64,000 nucleotides of DNA from Salegentibacter lacus (GTDB lineage: Bacteria; Bacteroidota; Bacteroidia; Flavobacteriales; Flavobacteriaceae). The stretch covers positions 1 to 64,000 of the forward strand of contig NZ_JAIQZB010000016.1 of the NCBI RefSeq assembly GCF_020164555.1, in the 5' to 3' direction. The notes under the pieces are model-generated. The model saw only the letters and a program-made list of their open reading frames with translations. It was not told the origin of the DNA and searched no databases. How positions within the stretch are numbered: position 1 is the first letter of the stretch; each line of letters starts with the position of its first letter. Position numbers and translations under genes: made by a program. Of the stretch, positions 43,660 through 53,375 are shown in pieces.

Positions 43660-44454
43660 TTGTCCAGAAAGAGAAAGCCGGAAATAGTCGTAATTTCAGA
43701 TGTACATCTTGGCACCTTTGGTGCTCACGCTGCAGAACTGATGGATTACCTGGAAAGTATTCAGCCTAAAAAACTGGTGCTAAATGGAGATTTTATCGAT
43801 ATCTGGCAGTTTAGAAAAAGTTATTTCCCAAAATCACATCTTGAAGTAATTAAAAAGATCATTGATCTTAGTACTAAAGGTACTGAAGTGATTTACATTA
43901 CCGGGAACCACGACGAATTCCTGCGGAAATTCAGCGATACACAAATTGGCGATTTAAGAATTACCGATAAACTGGTTCTAGAACTGGATGGAAAAAAAGC
44001 CTGGTTTTTTCACGGCGATGTTTTTGATGTTGGAATACATAAAGCAAAATGGATAGCTAAGCTTGGCGGTTGGGGATACGATTTATTGATTCTGACTAAC
44101 CGCTTATTAAACTGGGTTTTGATAAAAATGGGCAAAAGGAAGTATTCGCTTTCGAAAAAAATTAAGGCCAGCGTAAAAAATGCAGGAAAGTTTATCGCCA
44201 ATTTTGAAAAGACCGTTTCAGATCTTGCCATCGAAAATGGCTATAAATATGTAATCTGTGGTCATATTCACCAACCCAAAATAATACGGAAAACGAATAA
44301 AAAAGGTACCTGCCTTTATTTAAATTCTGGCGATTGGGTAGAAAATCTAAGTGCCCTGGAATATGAAAATAAAAAATGGAACCTTGCTTATTACCATCAG
44401 CTCAAAAAACAATCTGAAAAAACCTTTCTCGCAGCGATAACCGTTGTTAAATAA
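43660..44454 (+). CDS. metallophosphoesterase, UDP-2,3-diacylglucosamine diphosphatase-like
   Basis: 264 residues starting at TTG 43660; a stop at 43645-43647 closes the frame upstream and no ATG fits. Calcineurin-like motifs in order: SDVHLG, NGDFIDIW, GNHDEF, HGDVFD, GHIHQP. The spacing matches the LpxH-like group that removes UMP in lipid A synthesis. Soluble or membrane-peripheral. In Flavobacteriia such proteins often serve as LpxH, but I do not assign the symbol firmly. A small minus-strand gene ends 3 bp after its stop. Confidence 0.85.
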   Translation: MSRKRKPEIVVISDVHLGTFGAHAAELMDYLESIQPKKLVLNGDFIDIWQFRKSYFPKSHLEVIKKIIDLSTKGTEVIYITGNHDEFLRKFSDTQIGDLRITDKLVLELDGKKAWFFHGDVFDVGIHKAKWIAKLGGWGYDLLILTNRLLNWVLIKMGKRKYSLSKKIKASVKNAGKFIANFEKTVSDLAIENGYKYVICGHIHQPKIIRKTNKKGTCLYLNSGDWVENLSALEYENKKWNLAYYHQLKKQSEKTFLAAITVVK

Positions 44455-44456
44455 TA

Positions 44457-44675
44457 TTAGTCGGGCAGTTCTTCTGCAAAAAAACCTTTTTCAGCGATTA
44501 AACTAATAATACACTCCTGACAAACATCATTATTAAAAGATTCGATTCTAAGGATATTATCGCAATCTTCCAGATCAAAATTAGCTATATAGTCACTAAA
44601 ATTTAAGTGAATAGAATCAATAAATTCATTTGCCAACTTGTAATCGGTAATATTGGTTTTAAATACTCTAACCAT
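44457..44675 (-). CDS. small protein with HMA-like ferredoxin fold, no CxxC
   Basis: 72 residues. The pattern of strand (MVRVFKTNI), helix (YKLANEFIDSIHLNF), strand, strand (NILRIESFN) and helix then GFFAEEL resembles a heavy-metal-associated domain, but the metal-binding CxxC is absent (single Cys at DLEDC and a C-x2-C late in the chain, CQEC). Function unknown. An exact -7 element 33 bp upstream supports it as a real gene. Confidence 0.7.
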   Translation of the reverse strand: MVRVFKTNITDYKLANEFIDSIHLNFSDYIANFDLEDCDNILRIESFNNDVCQECIISLIAEKGFFAEELPD

Positions 44676-44707
44676 CTTTTTTCATTTTTTGGTGAATGGT
44701 TTCAAAT

Positions 44708-44715
44708 CAAACTTA
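44708..44715 (-). promoter_or_regulatory. -7 promoter element of the 72-aa gene
   Basis: Minus strand TAAGTTTG, exact TAnnTTTG, 33 bp before the ATG at 44675. Confidence 0.5.
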
Positions 44716-44862
44716 TTTTAAACTTTATAATTAGTAGCAATCTTAATGATAAGTTACTTTTTCTTAGGTTAAATTATAGTAATAAGAAAAGTCTTTTTCG
44801 CACGTCCAGTTTTATTTTTGATTTTCACATTCCTTCGAAATTTTATCTGCAACTTCTTTCCC

Positions 44863-45082
44863 CGGCGGCATCTCTTTAAAACGCATCAAACTGGAACACA
44901 TAGAGTATAAAAATAGAAGCTGCCAAACGAAGCCTGGAAACTTCCCGTGAAAATGTGGGCGAAGTAATGTTTGAAGTAGCTATTCTGACGAAAAAGTATT
45001 TCGAAATATATTCAAGAAAATAACCGGAATTTCCCCGGTTCAATACCGAAATAAATACAATCGAACCAGAGCAAGCATTTAA
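44863..45082 (+). pseudogene. remnant of an AraC/GlxA-type regulator
   Basis: Three frames give pieces of one AraC C-terminal HTH domain in the right order: RRHLFKTHQTG (from 44863), IEAAKRSLETSRENVGEVMFEV (from 44913), and FKKITGISPVQYRNKYNRTRA (to the TAA at 45080-45082). One missing T near 44998-45001 separates the last two. The whole N-terminal domain is gone. The 187 bp before it (44676-44862) hold only the promoter of the 72-aa gene. The remnant ends 1 bp before the stop of the convergent dehydrogenase gene. Confidence 0.72.
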
Positions 45083-45083
45083 T

Positions 45084-48002
45084 TTAAACTAAAGCTTCTC
45101 TTAGAATGCTCACCGGATGCTTAGCATTACGTTTTGTGCCATCAAAAATCTGGTGACGACAACTAGTCCCATTTGCAGAAATGATTGTTTCTTCAGAAGC
45201 TTTTCGAACAGCCGGGAATAAAGTTTGCTCCCCAATATTCATGCTCACTTCATAATGTTCTTTTTCGTAACCAAAAGAGCCCGCCATCCCACAACAACCC
45301 GATGGAATAATACTTACTTTAAAGTTCTTCGGAAGATTAAGTACATCAAAAGTTATCGCTGTATTTGAGAGTGCTTTCTGATGACAATGTCCGTGAATTT
45401 TAATTGTTTTTTCTTCTGAAATAAATTGTTCTGAATTTATATTCCCGAGAGCGATTTCTTTTTTCAGAAATTCTTCAACGATAAATGAATTTTTCGCCAG
45501 GTTTTCAGCATCTGTTTTATTATTTGCCAATCGTAGATATTCATCCCGAAAAGTCAAAATCGCCGAAGGTTCCAGGCCGATTAAGGGAGTTTCTTCAGAA
45601 ATAATATCTTTAAATATGCTGATATTCTTATTGGCAAAGTCCTTTGCTTCTTCCAAAAAACCTTTAGAAATATGGCTACGGCCGCTTTCTTCGTGTTTTA
45701 TGAATTCTATTCGATAGTTGAGTTGATGCAATAATTCCAACGCATCAATTCCTATTTCTGAATCTAGGAAGTTCGTGAATTCGTCATTGAAAAAATAAAC
45801 GGTTTTTATAGGATTTGCAAGCTGAAAACGCTGTTTGTTTTTCTTATAGTAATTAGCAAGCGTTCGCTTTGCCAAAATAGGCAAACTCCTTTCCGGTGCA
45901 ACGCCCATCATCTTTTTAGCAATGCTGGAAGTCAAGGAATTTTTAAAGAAAAAATTAGCAATTCCGGGAGTTTTTGAAGCCAGGCTGTTCATTTTTCCAT
46001 TATTGGCAAAGGCTTTGCTACGTAAACTCTTTCCGTTTGCTTTTTGATATTGATACTGAAATTCAGCTTTTAACGCTGCCACATCAACGCTGGAAGGGCA
46101 TTCGCTTTTACATCCTTTACAACTAATACAAAGATCGAAAGCCTCCTTAATTTCTTCGTGATTAAATTGGTTGCTTTTATCTGAATTTGTTAAAAACTCG
46201 CGAAGTGTATTTGCCCGCGCACGAGTGGTATCTTTTTCATCTTTAGTAGCGCGATAGCTTGGGCACATGGTACCGCCCGCTTCAGCAGATTTTCTACAAT
46301 CCCCGCTGCCGTTACATTTTTCAGCGAGTTTTAATATACCCTCAGATTCCGAGAAATCCATTAAAGTTGAAATTTCCAGCTCTTTTCTATCTACTTCATA
46401 CCGAAGCGAAGTATCCATTGGTGCAGTATCTGTGATTTTTCCGGGATTAAAGATATTATCAGGATCAAAAGTGAATTTAATATCTCTAAGGATCTGATAA
46501 TTTTTAGGGCCGATCATCACTTCAATAAACTCTGCCCTTACCCTACCGTCGCCGTGCTCACCGCTTAAAGAACCGTTGTATTTCTTTACCAGTTTGGCAA
46601 CATCAGTGGTAATGCTTCTAAAGAGTTTTACATCTTCAGATTTCTTTAAATTCAATATAGGTCGTAAATGGATTTCCCCAGCGCCAGCGTGGGCGTAATA
46701 CACCGCATCCTGGCCGTAGGTTTTCATAATTTCAGCAAATTCAGCAATATAATCTGCTAAATATGGGATCGCTACCGCCGTATCTTCAATACAGGCAACC
46801 GCTTTTTTATCCCCCACAATATTTCCCAACAAGCCAAGACCCGCCTTACGCAACTCCATAGCCAGTTCTATTTGTTCGCCCATTAAAACCGGAAAAGCAT
46901 AACTTAAGTTGGATGATTTTAAAGTTTCCAGTACACGCTGACTTTGCTTCTGAACTTCTTCAGCGGTGTTTGCCCTAATTTCCAGCATTAAAATCGCTTT
47001 AGGGTCGTCCTCAATAAAGAAACGGTTTTCTTTGTATTTCAGGTTTTGTTTGGTGCAATCGAGGATGGTTTTATCCATCATCTCGCAGGTGAACAGCGAA
47101 TGCTTCATCACCGGTACCACGGCTTGCATACAGCTTTCTATACTATCAAAATGAGCTGCGATCATTGCTGCTTCCGGTGGTTGCAGATCGTCGAGTTTCA
47201 GCGTGATTTCAGTTGTGAAAGCAAGTGTTCCTTCACTTCCACAAAGAAGTTTGCATAAATTTAAAGGCTCGGTAGAACCATCAGAGAAAACTTCAGCATA
47301 AAGTAATTCATCTATCGCGTAACCGGTACTTCTTCGGTGTAAACTTTTAGGGGGATATTTTTCAATCAGTTCCTGTCTGTTTTCTTCAGAAGATAAGTGT
47401 TTATGGATATTCCTGTAGATCTCGCCTTCCAGATTTTCGAGTTTTAATTTTTTCTGAAATTCTTCCGCTGTAATATCCTTAAATTCAGCTTCGCTACCAT
47501 CGCTAAGAATCGTTTTTAAAGAAACCAGCTTCTCCCGGGTGGTACCGTATTTAATTGAGGTAGTCCCGCTGGAGTTATTTCCGACCATTCCGCCAATCAT
47601 ACAGCGGTTGGAAGTTGAAGTATTTGGCCCGAAGAAAAGTCCGTATTCATTTAAAACCCGGTTTAGATCATCGCGAATTACTCCCGGTTGTAAAGTTACC
47701 GTCTTAGCTTCTGTATCTATTTTTAAGATTTTTGTAAAATGTTTAGAAACATCTACTACTATCCCATCGCCCACACACTGCCCTGCCAGAGAAGTTCCGG
47801 CCGTTCTTGGGATTAATGAAGTTTTATGTGCTTTTGCAAATTTTATAAGCTTCTTTAAATCGTTTTCACTTTTTGGATAGCAGACTGCTAAAGGCATTTC
47901 ACGATAGACAGAAGCATCGGTAGCAAAGATGGATCGCCATAATTTATCGTCATATAACTGACCGTCAATTTGCTGGGATAATTGGTTAAGTTTCTCTTTC
48001 AT
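45084..48002 (-). CDS. FAD-linked dehydrogenase with 4Fe-4S and CCG domains (D-lactate/glycolate or D-2-hydroxyacid type)
   Basis: 972 residues. FAD_binding_4 domain at about 35-230 (LIPRTAGTSLAGQCVGDGIVVD), FAD-oxidase C-terminal domain to about 540 (YAHAGAGEIHLRP, SGEHGDGRVRAEF), then two Fe-S motifs CNGSGDCRKSAEAGGTMCPSY and CISCKGCKSECPSSVD, and finally a CCG domain (GHCHQKAL, SGCCGMAGSFGYE). The YdiJ/Dld-like layout oxidises a D-2-hydroxyacid and passes electrons to quinone. All domains are intact. Substrate cannot be fixed by sequence. Confidence 0.9.
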   Translation of the reverse strand: MKEKLNQLSQQIDGQLYDDKLWRSIFATDASVYREMPLAVCYPKSENDLKKLIKFAKAHKTSLIPRTAGTSLAGQCVGDGIVVDVSKHFTKILKIDTEAKTVTLQPGVIRDDLNRVLNEYGLFFGPNTSTSNRCMIGGMVGNNSSGTTSIKYGTTREKLVSLKTILSDGSEAEFKDITAEEFQKKLKLENLEGEIYRNIHKHLSSEENRQELIEKYPPKSLHRRSTGYAIDELLYAEVFSDGSTEPLNLCKLLCGSEGTLAFTTEITLKLDDLQPPEAAMIAAHFDSIESCMQAVVPVMKHSLFTCEMMDKTILDCTKQNLKYKENRFFIEDDPKAILMLEIRANTAEEVQKQSQRVLETLKSSNLSYAFPVLMGEQIELAMELRKAGLGLLGNIVGDKKAVACIEDTAVAIPYLADYIAEFAEIMKTYGQDAVYYAHAGAGEIHLRPILNLKKSEDVKLFRSITTDVAKLVKKYNGSLSGEHGDGRVRAEFIEVMIGPKNYQILRDIKFTFDPDNIFNPGKITDTAPMDTSLRYEVDRKELEISTLMDFSESEGILKLAEKCNGSGDCRKSAEAGGTMCPSYRATKDEKDTTRARANTLREFLTNSDKSNQFNHEEIKEAFDLCISCKGCKSECPSSVDVAALKAEFQYQYQKANGKSLRSKAFANNGKMNSLASKTPGIANFFFKNSLTSSIAKKMMGVAPERSLPILAKRTLANYYKKNKQRFQLANPIKTVYFFNDEFTNFLDSEIGIDALELLHQLNYRIEFIKHEESGRSHISKGFLEEAKDFANKNISIFKDIISEETPLIGLEPSAILTFRDEYLRLANNKTDAENLAKNSFIVEEFLKKEIALGNINSEQFISEEKTIKIHGHCHQKALSNTAITFDVLNLPKNFKVSIIPSGCCGMAGSFGYEKEHYEVSMNIGEQTLFPAVRKASEETIISANGTSCRHQIFDGTKRNAKHPVSILREALV

Positions 48003-48109
48003 AATAATGGGTTAAAAATAGAAAAATTTACTTTAAGCGCTTAACAGATTTTTAAAGAATATTAACAATAGATTGGCTTGGCATAAGTTATAGGTGAGGT
48101 TTTAACATT

Positions 48110-48117
48110 TAAATTTG
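48110..48117 (+). promoter_or_regulatory. -7 promoter element of the barrel protein gene
   Basis: TAAATTTG, exact TAnnTTTG, 24 bp before the ATG at 48142. It rules out a TTG at 48115 as a start. Confidence 0.6.
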
Positions 48118-48141
48118 CCAACAAATCTAAAAATGCTAACT

Positions 48142-48642
48142 ATGAAGAAATTAATTTTACTTGCCGTTTTTGTAATCGGCGCTACGTTTTATAATCAGGC
48201 TGAGGCCCAAACTATATCAGATAACGCTTTAGGACTTAGATTTGGTGGCGGAAATGATGTAGGGGCTGAAATCTCATACCAAAGAGCTGTTGGAACCAAC
48301 AATAATCGTTTGGAATTAGACCTTGGATGGCGTGATAACAGCGATTATGATGCATTTAAGCTAACCGGAATTTACCAATGGGTTTGGAATATTGAAGGTG
48401 GTTTTAACTGGTACGCCGGTGCTGGTGCAGGACTTTTAGGAGTTGATGCTAACTCGGAGTTTCGTGATGAAGATGATGGAACTTATTTATTCCTTGCCGG
48501 AGATATAGGAATAGAATATAACTTTGATATTCCTTTATTGATTTCGTTAGACTTTAGACCAGAATTTGGATTCTTTAGCGATAATAATGTATTGAATGAA
48601 TTTTCACCGGATATCGCATTAGGAATAAGATACCAATTCTAG
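48142..48642 (+). CDS. outer-membrane beta-barrel protein
   Basis: 166 residues from ATG 48142 (an ATG at 48133 is also possible). Signal peptide MKKLILLAVFVIGATFYN with cleavage after AEA. Short alternating strands (LGLRFGGGNDVGAEISY, NRLELDLGWRD, FNWYAGAGAGLLGV, LLISLDFRPEFGFF) and a C-terminal IALGIRYQF mark a small barrel of about eight strands. Function unknown. Single gene between its own promoter and a bidirectional terminator. Confidence 0.83.
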   Translation: MKKLILLAVFVIGATFYNQAEAQTISDNALGLRFGGGNDVGAEISYQRAVGTNNNRLELDLGWRDNSDYDAFKLTGIYQWVWNIEGGFNWYAGAGAGLLGVDANSEFRDEDDGTYLFLAGDIGIEYNFDIPLLISLDFRPEFGFFSDNNVLNEFSPDIALGIRYQF

Positions 48643-48664
48643 ATAAAATAGAATTTGAATAGAT

Positions 48665-48695
48665 AAAAAAGAGGCTGTAAAAAGCCTCTTTTTTT
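48665..48695. terminator. bidirectional terminator between the barrel gene and bshA
   Basis: GAGGCT (48671-48676) pairs with AGCCTC (48683-48688), with an A run before and a T run after, so it works in both directions for the two convergent genes. Its last two bases overlap the bshA stop. Confidence 0.85.
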
Positions 48696-49827
48696 ATACA
48701 GTAGTTTGTAAGGCCCTTTGGTAAATATCTTCGTAAAGTGGCATTACATTTTTTATATCAAATTTTTCAGCAACTTTTCTTGCGCCGTTTTTGAATTTCT
48801 CCAGGGTTTCATCATTCTCAAGGATTTTTAAGGCATTATTAGCCATTCCCTGTACATCCCCAACATTACTTAAATATCCAGAAATTCCCTCCTGGTTAAC
48901 TTCGGGAAGTCCGCCGGTGTTTGTAGAGATTATAGCTACCCCATTTACCATAGCCTCCAGGGCTGAAAGACCAAAACTTTCTTTTTCTGAAGGCAATAAA
49001 AATAAATCAGAAAAACATAGAATTTTATCTATTTCGTGACTCTGGCCTAAAAACATTACTTTATCTGCAATGTTAAGTTCATCGGCTAGATCTTCTGCCA
49101 TTTCTTTTTCAGGACCTTCGCCTACCATCATTAATTTGGCATCGATTTTCTTCTGAATTTCATAAAAGATTTTAATAACATCGTCTATACGCTTCACTTT
49201 TCTGAAATTACTAATATGCGTGATAATTCTCTCTTTATTATCAGCCATCATTTCCCGCTGGCAATCGGTAAAAGCCTTATTATCGTATTTACTGCAATCG
49301 ATAAAGTTGGGCACCACTTCAATTTCATTTCTTATTTTAAAGAATTTTAAGGTGTCTTCCTTTAAACTTTTAGAAACCGAAGTCACCACGTCGCTATTAT
49401 TGATACTGAAAGTTACCGCAGGTTTGTAAAAAGGGTGATTTCCTACTAAAGTAATATCGGTGCCGTGAAGTGTAGTTACCATTGGAAGACTAATACCTTC
49501 TTCAGCTAGCATTTTTTTTGCCATATAACCGGCATAAGCATGCGGAATCGCATAATGAACGTGTAAAAGATCAATATCAAATTGCTTTACAACATTAACC
49601 AGTTTACTGCTTAATGCAAGCTCATAAGGCTGATAATGAAAAAGTGGATATTCCGGTACATGCACCTCGTGAAAACGTACATTACTAGAAAGCTGATCTA
49701 AACGAACAGGATGACTGTAGGTTACAAAATGTATTTCATGACCGCGCTTAGCAAGGGCTAAGCCTAGCTCTGTGGCTACCACTCCACTACCACCAAAGGT
49801 AGGATAACAAACAATTGCTATTTTCAT
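48694..49827 (-). CDS. bshA: N-acetyl-alpha-D-glucosaminyl L-malate synthase
   Basis: 377 residues from ATG 49827 (MKIAIVCYPTFGGSGVVATE, the canonical BshA opening); an upstream ATG at 49863 is less likely. GT4 glycosyltransferase that joins UDP-GlcNAc to malate, first step of bacillithiol synthesis. Further marks: HVHYAIPHAYAGY, TTLHGTDITLVG, ISNFRKVKRIDD, LPSEKESFGLSALEAM (EX7E donor motif). BshB and BshC are not in the window. Confidence 0.93.
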   Translation of the reverse strand: MKIAIVCYPTFGGSGVVATELGLALAKRGHEIHFVTYSHPVRLDQLSSNVRFHEVHVPEYPLFHYQPYELALSSKLVNVVKQFDIDLLHVHYAIPHAYAGYMAKKMLAEEGISLPMVTTLHGTDITLVGNHPFYKPAVTFSINNSDVVTSVSKSLKEDTLKFFKIRNEIEVVPNFIDCSKYDNKAFTDCQREMMADNKERIITHISNFRKVKRIDDVIKIFYEIQKKIDAKLMMVGEGPEKEMAEDLADELNIADKVMFLGQSHEIDKILCFSDLFLLPSEKESFGLSALEAMVNGVAIISTNTGGLPEVNQEGISGYLSNVGDVQGMANNALKILENDETLEKFKNGARKVAEKFDIKNVMPLYEDIYQRALQTTV

Positions 49828-49931
49828 TAAAATTGATTTACTCACTAAGTGAGAATATACCAACGCAAGCGCCGATTTTTGTTATTTTTAAAATAAAATC
49901 TCTCGAAATTTTCCAAGACTTTTTTAACTAT

Positions 49932-52859
49932 CTAAAAATCTATAGATTCATAAATAACTTCCTGTATTCTGGATCTTACATCTTCCCTAATTAACTTCCT
50001 GTTGGTAGAATCGGGGAAAGTACGATTAGACAAAAATACATAAACAATTTCTTCTTCGGGGTCTGCCCAGGTAAAGGTGCCCGTAAAACCACTGTGTCCA
50101 AAACTTTGCATCGACAGGCAATTACAGGTTGGCCCTGAACTTCCCAGCTGGGGTTTGTCGAAACCAACACCACGTCTTACATTTTTTTCGCAATAATAAC
50201 AGGTATTGAATTTTGAGATGGTTTCTTCTTTAAGATATCTCTTACCGCCGTATACTCCATTATTAAGGTAAACCTGCATTATTTTTGCAACATCGTTAGC
50301 GTTACTAAAAAGACCAGCGTGACCACCAATGCCGCCTTGTAGCGCTGCACCCTGATCGTGAACCACCCCGTGAATTAATTGTCTACGCCATAGTTTATCG
50401 AATTCTGTAGGAACAATTTGTTCTAAAGGGAATCTTGAAGTGGGTAAATACCCGGTATGCGTAGCTCCTAATGGCTTATAGATTTTCTCCTGGGTAAGAT
50501 TATGCAAAGTTTGGTCATAATATCCTTCCAAATAATATTTTAAGATGTAAAACGGAAGATCACTGTACTTATAATCTAAACGCCGCTCTAAGTCGCTTTC
50601 CTTAATGATATTGATAATCGTATCCTGCATATCATTTCTAAGATACATCTCGTTTGCAACCCTGGTATTAAATTCGGCTGAAGGCGTTTTATGAAAATAA
50701 TCTTCAGAAGGTAGTCGGGTTTTTCTGTCTATAGTATTTATATGAAAAGGGATCCAGGATTTTAACCGGGCGTAATGCATAAGCATATCCTGTAATCTAA
50801 TATTTGCTTTATTCGAATTCTGAAAAACAGGCATCATTTCTTCTAACTTAGAATCAAAGCTTACAATGCCTTCTTCTTCCTGCTCCATAATAAGCGGTAA
50901 TGTCGCCAGGATTTTGGTTAGCGAGGCCAAATCGTAAACTGAAGTGTCTGAAACCGGGATTTGCTTATCGTAAGTATGATGACCAAAGTTTTTATTATAA
51001 ACTATTTTTCCTTTTCGCGCTATTAAAATTTGAGCGCCGGGAGTCATTTCTTTTTCAATAGCTTCAGTAATTATGCTGTCAATTCTGTTTAGTTTACTCG
51101 AGTTTAAACCAACACTTTCAGGCAATCCGTAAGCTAATCTATCTAAGTTCTTCGTTTGATAGCCGGTGCCCTCGGGAAAATTATTTCCTATGCTTACCGG
51201 AAGTTTTCCTCTAGCTTCAATAGCACCAAAGATTAATTGAGCAGCTTTTTCCTGTGCTACTGTATGATTTTGATAATTAACCAAAATCCCGTCCAGTTCG
51301 TTGAGTCCGCGGAGTTCCCTTAATGCGTACGGACTCGAAAAAAGACTTAAAATCGTTTTATTTTCTTTTGAAATTTGATTGATCCAGTGTAATTCTCCCG
51401 ACGAAAATTTATAAGAAGCCCAGGGGCTGCTATTTGATTTATGGTAACCTAGAATAACGAGATCGTATGCTTCTAATTTCTTTTGTAAATCGTTTAATCG
51501 TGTAGCAGAAACCCAATCTATGTTGGTGTATTTTTTTAATTCATTTAAAAAAGTACTACCATCGGCATCTCCAAAATTTACATAAGCAATCCTGGTATCG
51601 GCAATATCTTTAACCGGTAAAACAGCTTTATTGTTTTTAATTAAGGTAAGGGCATTTTCAAAGAGCTCTTCTAATAAAGCCTGATCGCGAACAGAGTTAA
51701 GTTCTTCGGAAAGAAAATTTTCCTGTACTCTTTGTTGCTGATGCAAACCCGCCTTATATTTTGCCTGAAGTATTTTTTTTACAGAATGTGCCAATCTCCC
51801 GGGACTGATAATATTATTTTTATAAGCATTAATTAAAACTTCAGAAGCAACTTCAACTTTTTCGGGCATTAAAAGCATATCATTTCCTGCTAAAAATGCT
51901 CTTAACTCGGCATCACCGGCTTCAGCGTTATTTGTAAGGCCCTTCATATTAAGCGCATCGGTGAAAATGAGCCCTTCAAAATTCATTTTTTCCTTTAAAA
52001 GATCGGTTATTACCGCTTTTGAGAGTGAAGATGGCGTATTTCTATTTTCCTGAATTGCAGGAACACTTAGATGGGCCACCATGACGCTGTTAAGTCCGTG
52101 GGCTATCAAGGGATAATAAGGATATAATTCTAAACTATCCAGCCTTTCTCTTGAAAACGGAATAGTTGGTAAGGTTTTATGCGAATCGGCATCGGTATCG
52201 CCGTGGCCTGGAAAATGTTTTGCGCTGGATAAAGTACCAACCCGGTGCATACCTTGCATAAAGGCAAGCGATTTTTTAGCTACATTAATTTTATTCTCTC
52301 CAAAACTTCTATTTCCAATAATAGGATTATTTGGATTTGTATTAATATCTACGACGGGTGCGAAATTAATATGTACACCCAATCTTTCGGCATGTCTGGA
52401 AATTGCAGCGCCGGCTTCTTCAATTAAATTGTTATCCTGAATAGCACCCATCGTCATATTCCAGGGAAGTGCAAAGGTGGAATCCAGGCGCATAGCCAAA
52501 CCCCATTCAGCATCCATTCCTATAAGAAGTGGAGTTTTTGAAAGTTCCTGAAACTCATTGGTTAATCTTGCCTGTCTAAGAGGACCGCCTTTAGAAAAAA
52601 TTACTCCCCCAATATTTTCTTCAGTAATTTGTTTTCTCGCTTTTTCAATATAAGCATCTCCACTTTCTGAAGAAACGCTAATCATTAGCAACTGCCCTAC
52701 TTTTTCTTTAAGGCTCATTGCATTATAGGAACTATCTACCCATTCCTTTTGTGCTAAGGGATCTTCTGCCAGCAAAGGATTATTTTGGGCAGAAAGATTG
52801 GAGCAAACAAAAAGAAAACACGTTAAGATAAAGATTTTCGGAGCGGAAGTGAATTTCAT
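49932..52859 (-). CDS. GH3 beta-N-acetylglucosaminidase fused to a serine beta-lactamase-like hydrolase
   Basis: 975 residues. Signal peptide of about 25 residues (ends NLSAQ). GH3 domain at about 35-390 with the NagZ motif KHFPGHGDTDADSH (214-227) and LIFTDALNMKG; a GH3 C-terminal domain to about 570; then a class C beta-lactamase/esterase domain (about 590-970) with the SxxK site in DLASLTKILATLP. Exported, so it acts on peptidoglycan in the periplasm or outside, unlike cytosolic NagZ. The fusion is frequent in Bacteroidota. Starts on the stop of the next gene upstream (1 bp overlap). Confidence 0.92.
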   Translation of the reverse strand: MKFTSAPKIFILTCFLFVCSNLSAQNNPLLAEDPLAQKEWVDSSYNAMSLKEKVGQLLMISVSSESGDAYIEKARKQITEENIGGVIFSKGGPLRQARLTNEFQELSKTPLLIGMDAEWGLAMRLDSTFALPWNMTMGAIQDNNLIEEAGAAISRHAERLGVHINFAPVVDINTNPNNPIIGNRSFGENKINVAKKSLAFMQGMHRVGTLSSAKHFPGHGDTDADSHKTLPTIPFSRERLDSLELYPYYPLIAHGLNSVMVAHLSVPAIQENRNTPSSLSKAVITDLLKEKMNFEGLIFTDALNMKGLTNNAEAGDAELRAFLAGNDMLLMPEKVEVASEVLINAYKNNIISPGRLAHSVKKILQAKYKAGLHQQQRVQENFLSEELNSVRDQALLEELFENALTLIKNNKAVLPVKDIADTRIAYVNFGDADGSTFLNELKKYTNIDWVSATRLNDLQKKLEAYDLVILGYHKSNSSPWASYKFSSGELHWINQISKENKTILSLFSSPYALRELRGLNELDGILVNYQNHTVAQEKAAQLIFGAIEARGKLPVSIGNNFPEGTGYQTKNLDRLAYGLPESVGLNSSKLNRIDSIITEAIEKEMTPGAQILIARKGKIVYNKNFGHHTYDKQIPVSDTSVYDLASLTKILATLPLIMEQEEEGIVSFDSKLEEMMPVFQNSNKANIRLQDMLMHYARLKSWIPFHINTIDRKTRLPSEDYFHKTPSAEFNTRVANEMYLRNDMQDTIINIIKESDLERRLDYKYSDLPFYILKYYLEGYYDQTLHNLTQEKIYKPLGATHTGYLPTSRFPLEQIVPTEFDKLWRRQLIHGVVHDQGAALQGGIGGHAGLFSNANDVAKIMQVYLNNGVYGGKRYLKEETISKFNTCYYCEKNVRRGVGFDKPQLGSSGPTCNCLSMQSFGHSGFTGTFTWADPEEEIVYVFLSNRTFPDSTNRKLIREDVRSRIQEVIYESIDF

Positions 52860-53344
52860 TAACTAACAAAACGCTTATGCCAACTTTCAGAAGCAGGAAC
52901 CTCCCAGTCTGAAAGAAATTCAGCTTTATTATTTACAAGATTATTAAATACAATAGTTTTAGATGATACAGCCTTTTCTTTAGCCATTTTTCTAAAATCT
53001 GAAAGCGTTTTATAGGCTATGAATTCTCCCTGTTTGTAAGATACATTCATTTTATCTAGAAGGTCTACATTAAATTCTTTCTCCAATTGCTGAATAAAAT
53101 GCACAGAAGCATCTATAGAACAACCGGTAGCTGCATTCATTTCCTGATCTAATGCCAGAATAATAAACCTTTTATATTTAATGAGGTAACCGGCTTGTAA
53201 ATCGGCTCCATGAGCAGTCCATTGTGTAACGAACTGGTCTAAACGAGATTGTATTTCTTTCAATTCATCTGAAGTAAAAGAACGGTTTGCCTGGTATATC
53301 CAAACCCTTGAAGAATCGGGTAGACTTTCGAATGGTACTAACAT
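52859..53344 (-). CDS. conserved flavobacterial protein of unknown function
   Basis: 161 residues, cytoplasmic. Begins VPFESLPDSSRVWIYQANRSFT, contains WTAHGADLQAGYLIKYKRFIILALDQ and ATGCSIDASVHFIQQLEKEF. It is often labelled an ABC transporter ATPase in databases, but has no Walker motifs, so that name is wrong. The invariant-looking Cys-Ser-Ile-Asp could be functional. Shares a promoter and transcript with the GH3 fusion gene. Confidence 0.75.
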   Translation of the reverse strand: MLVPFESLPDSSRVWIYQANRSFTSDELKEIQSRLDQFVTQWTAHGADLQAGYLIKYKRFIILALDQEMNAATGCSIDASVHFIQQLEKEFNVDLLDKMNVSYKQGEFIAYKTLSDFRKMAKEKAVSSKTIVFNNLVNNKAEFLSDWEVPASESWHKRFVS

Positions 53345-53367
53345 ATATTGCTAAAATTATATTTTTA

Positions 53368-53375
53368 CAAAACTA
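53368..53375 (-). promoter_or_regulatory. -7 promoter element of the GH3 operon
   Basis: Minus strand TAGTTTTG, exact TAnnTTTG, 24 bp before the ATG at 53344. A TTG lies about 22 bp further upstream, suitable as the -33 part. Confidence 0.65.

Noticed and set aside
52859-53344. ABC transporter ATPase
   Set aside because: No Walker A, signature or Walker B motif is present; only a database habit supports the name.
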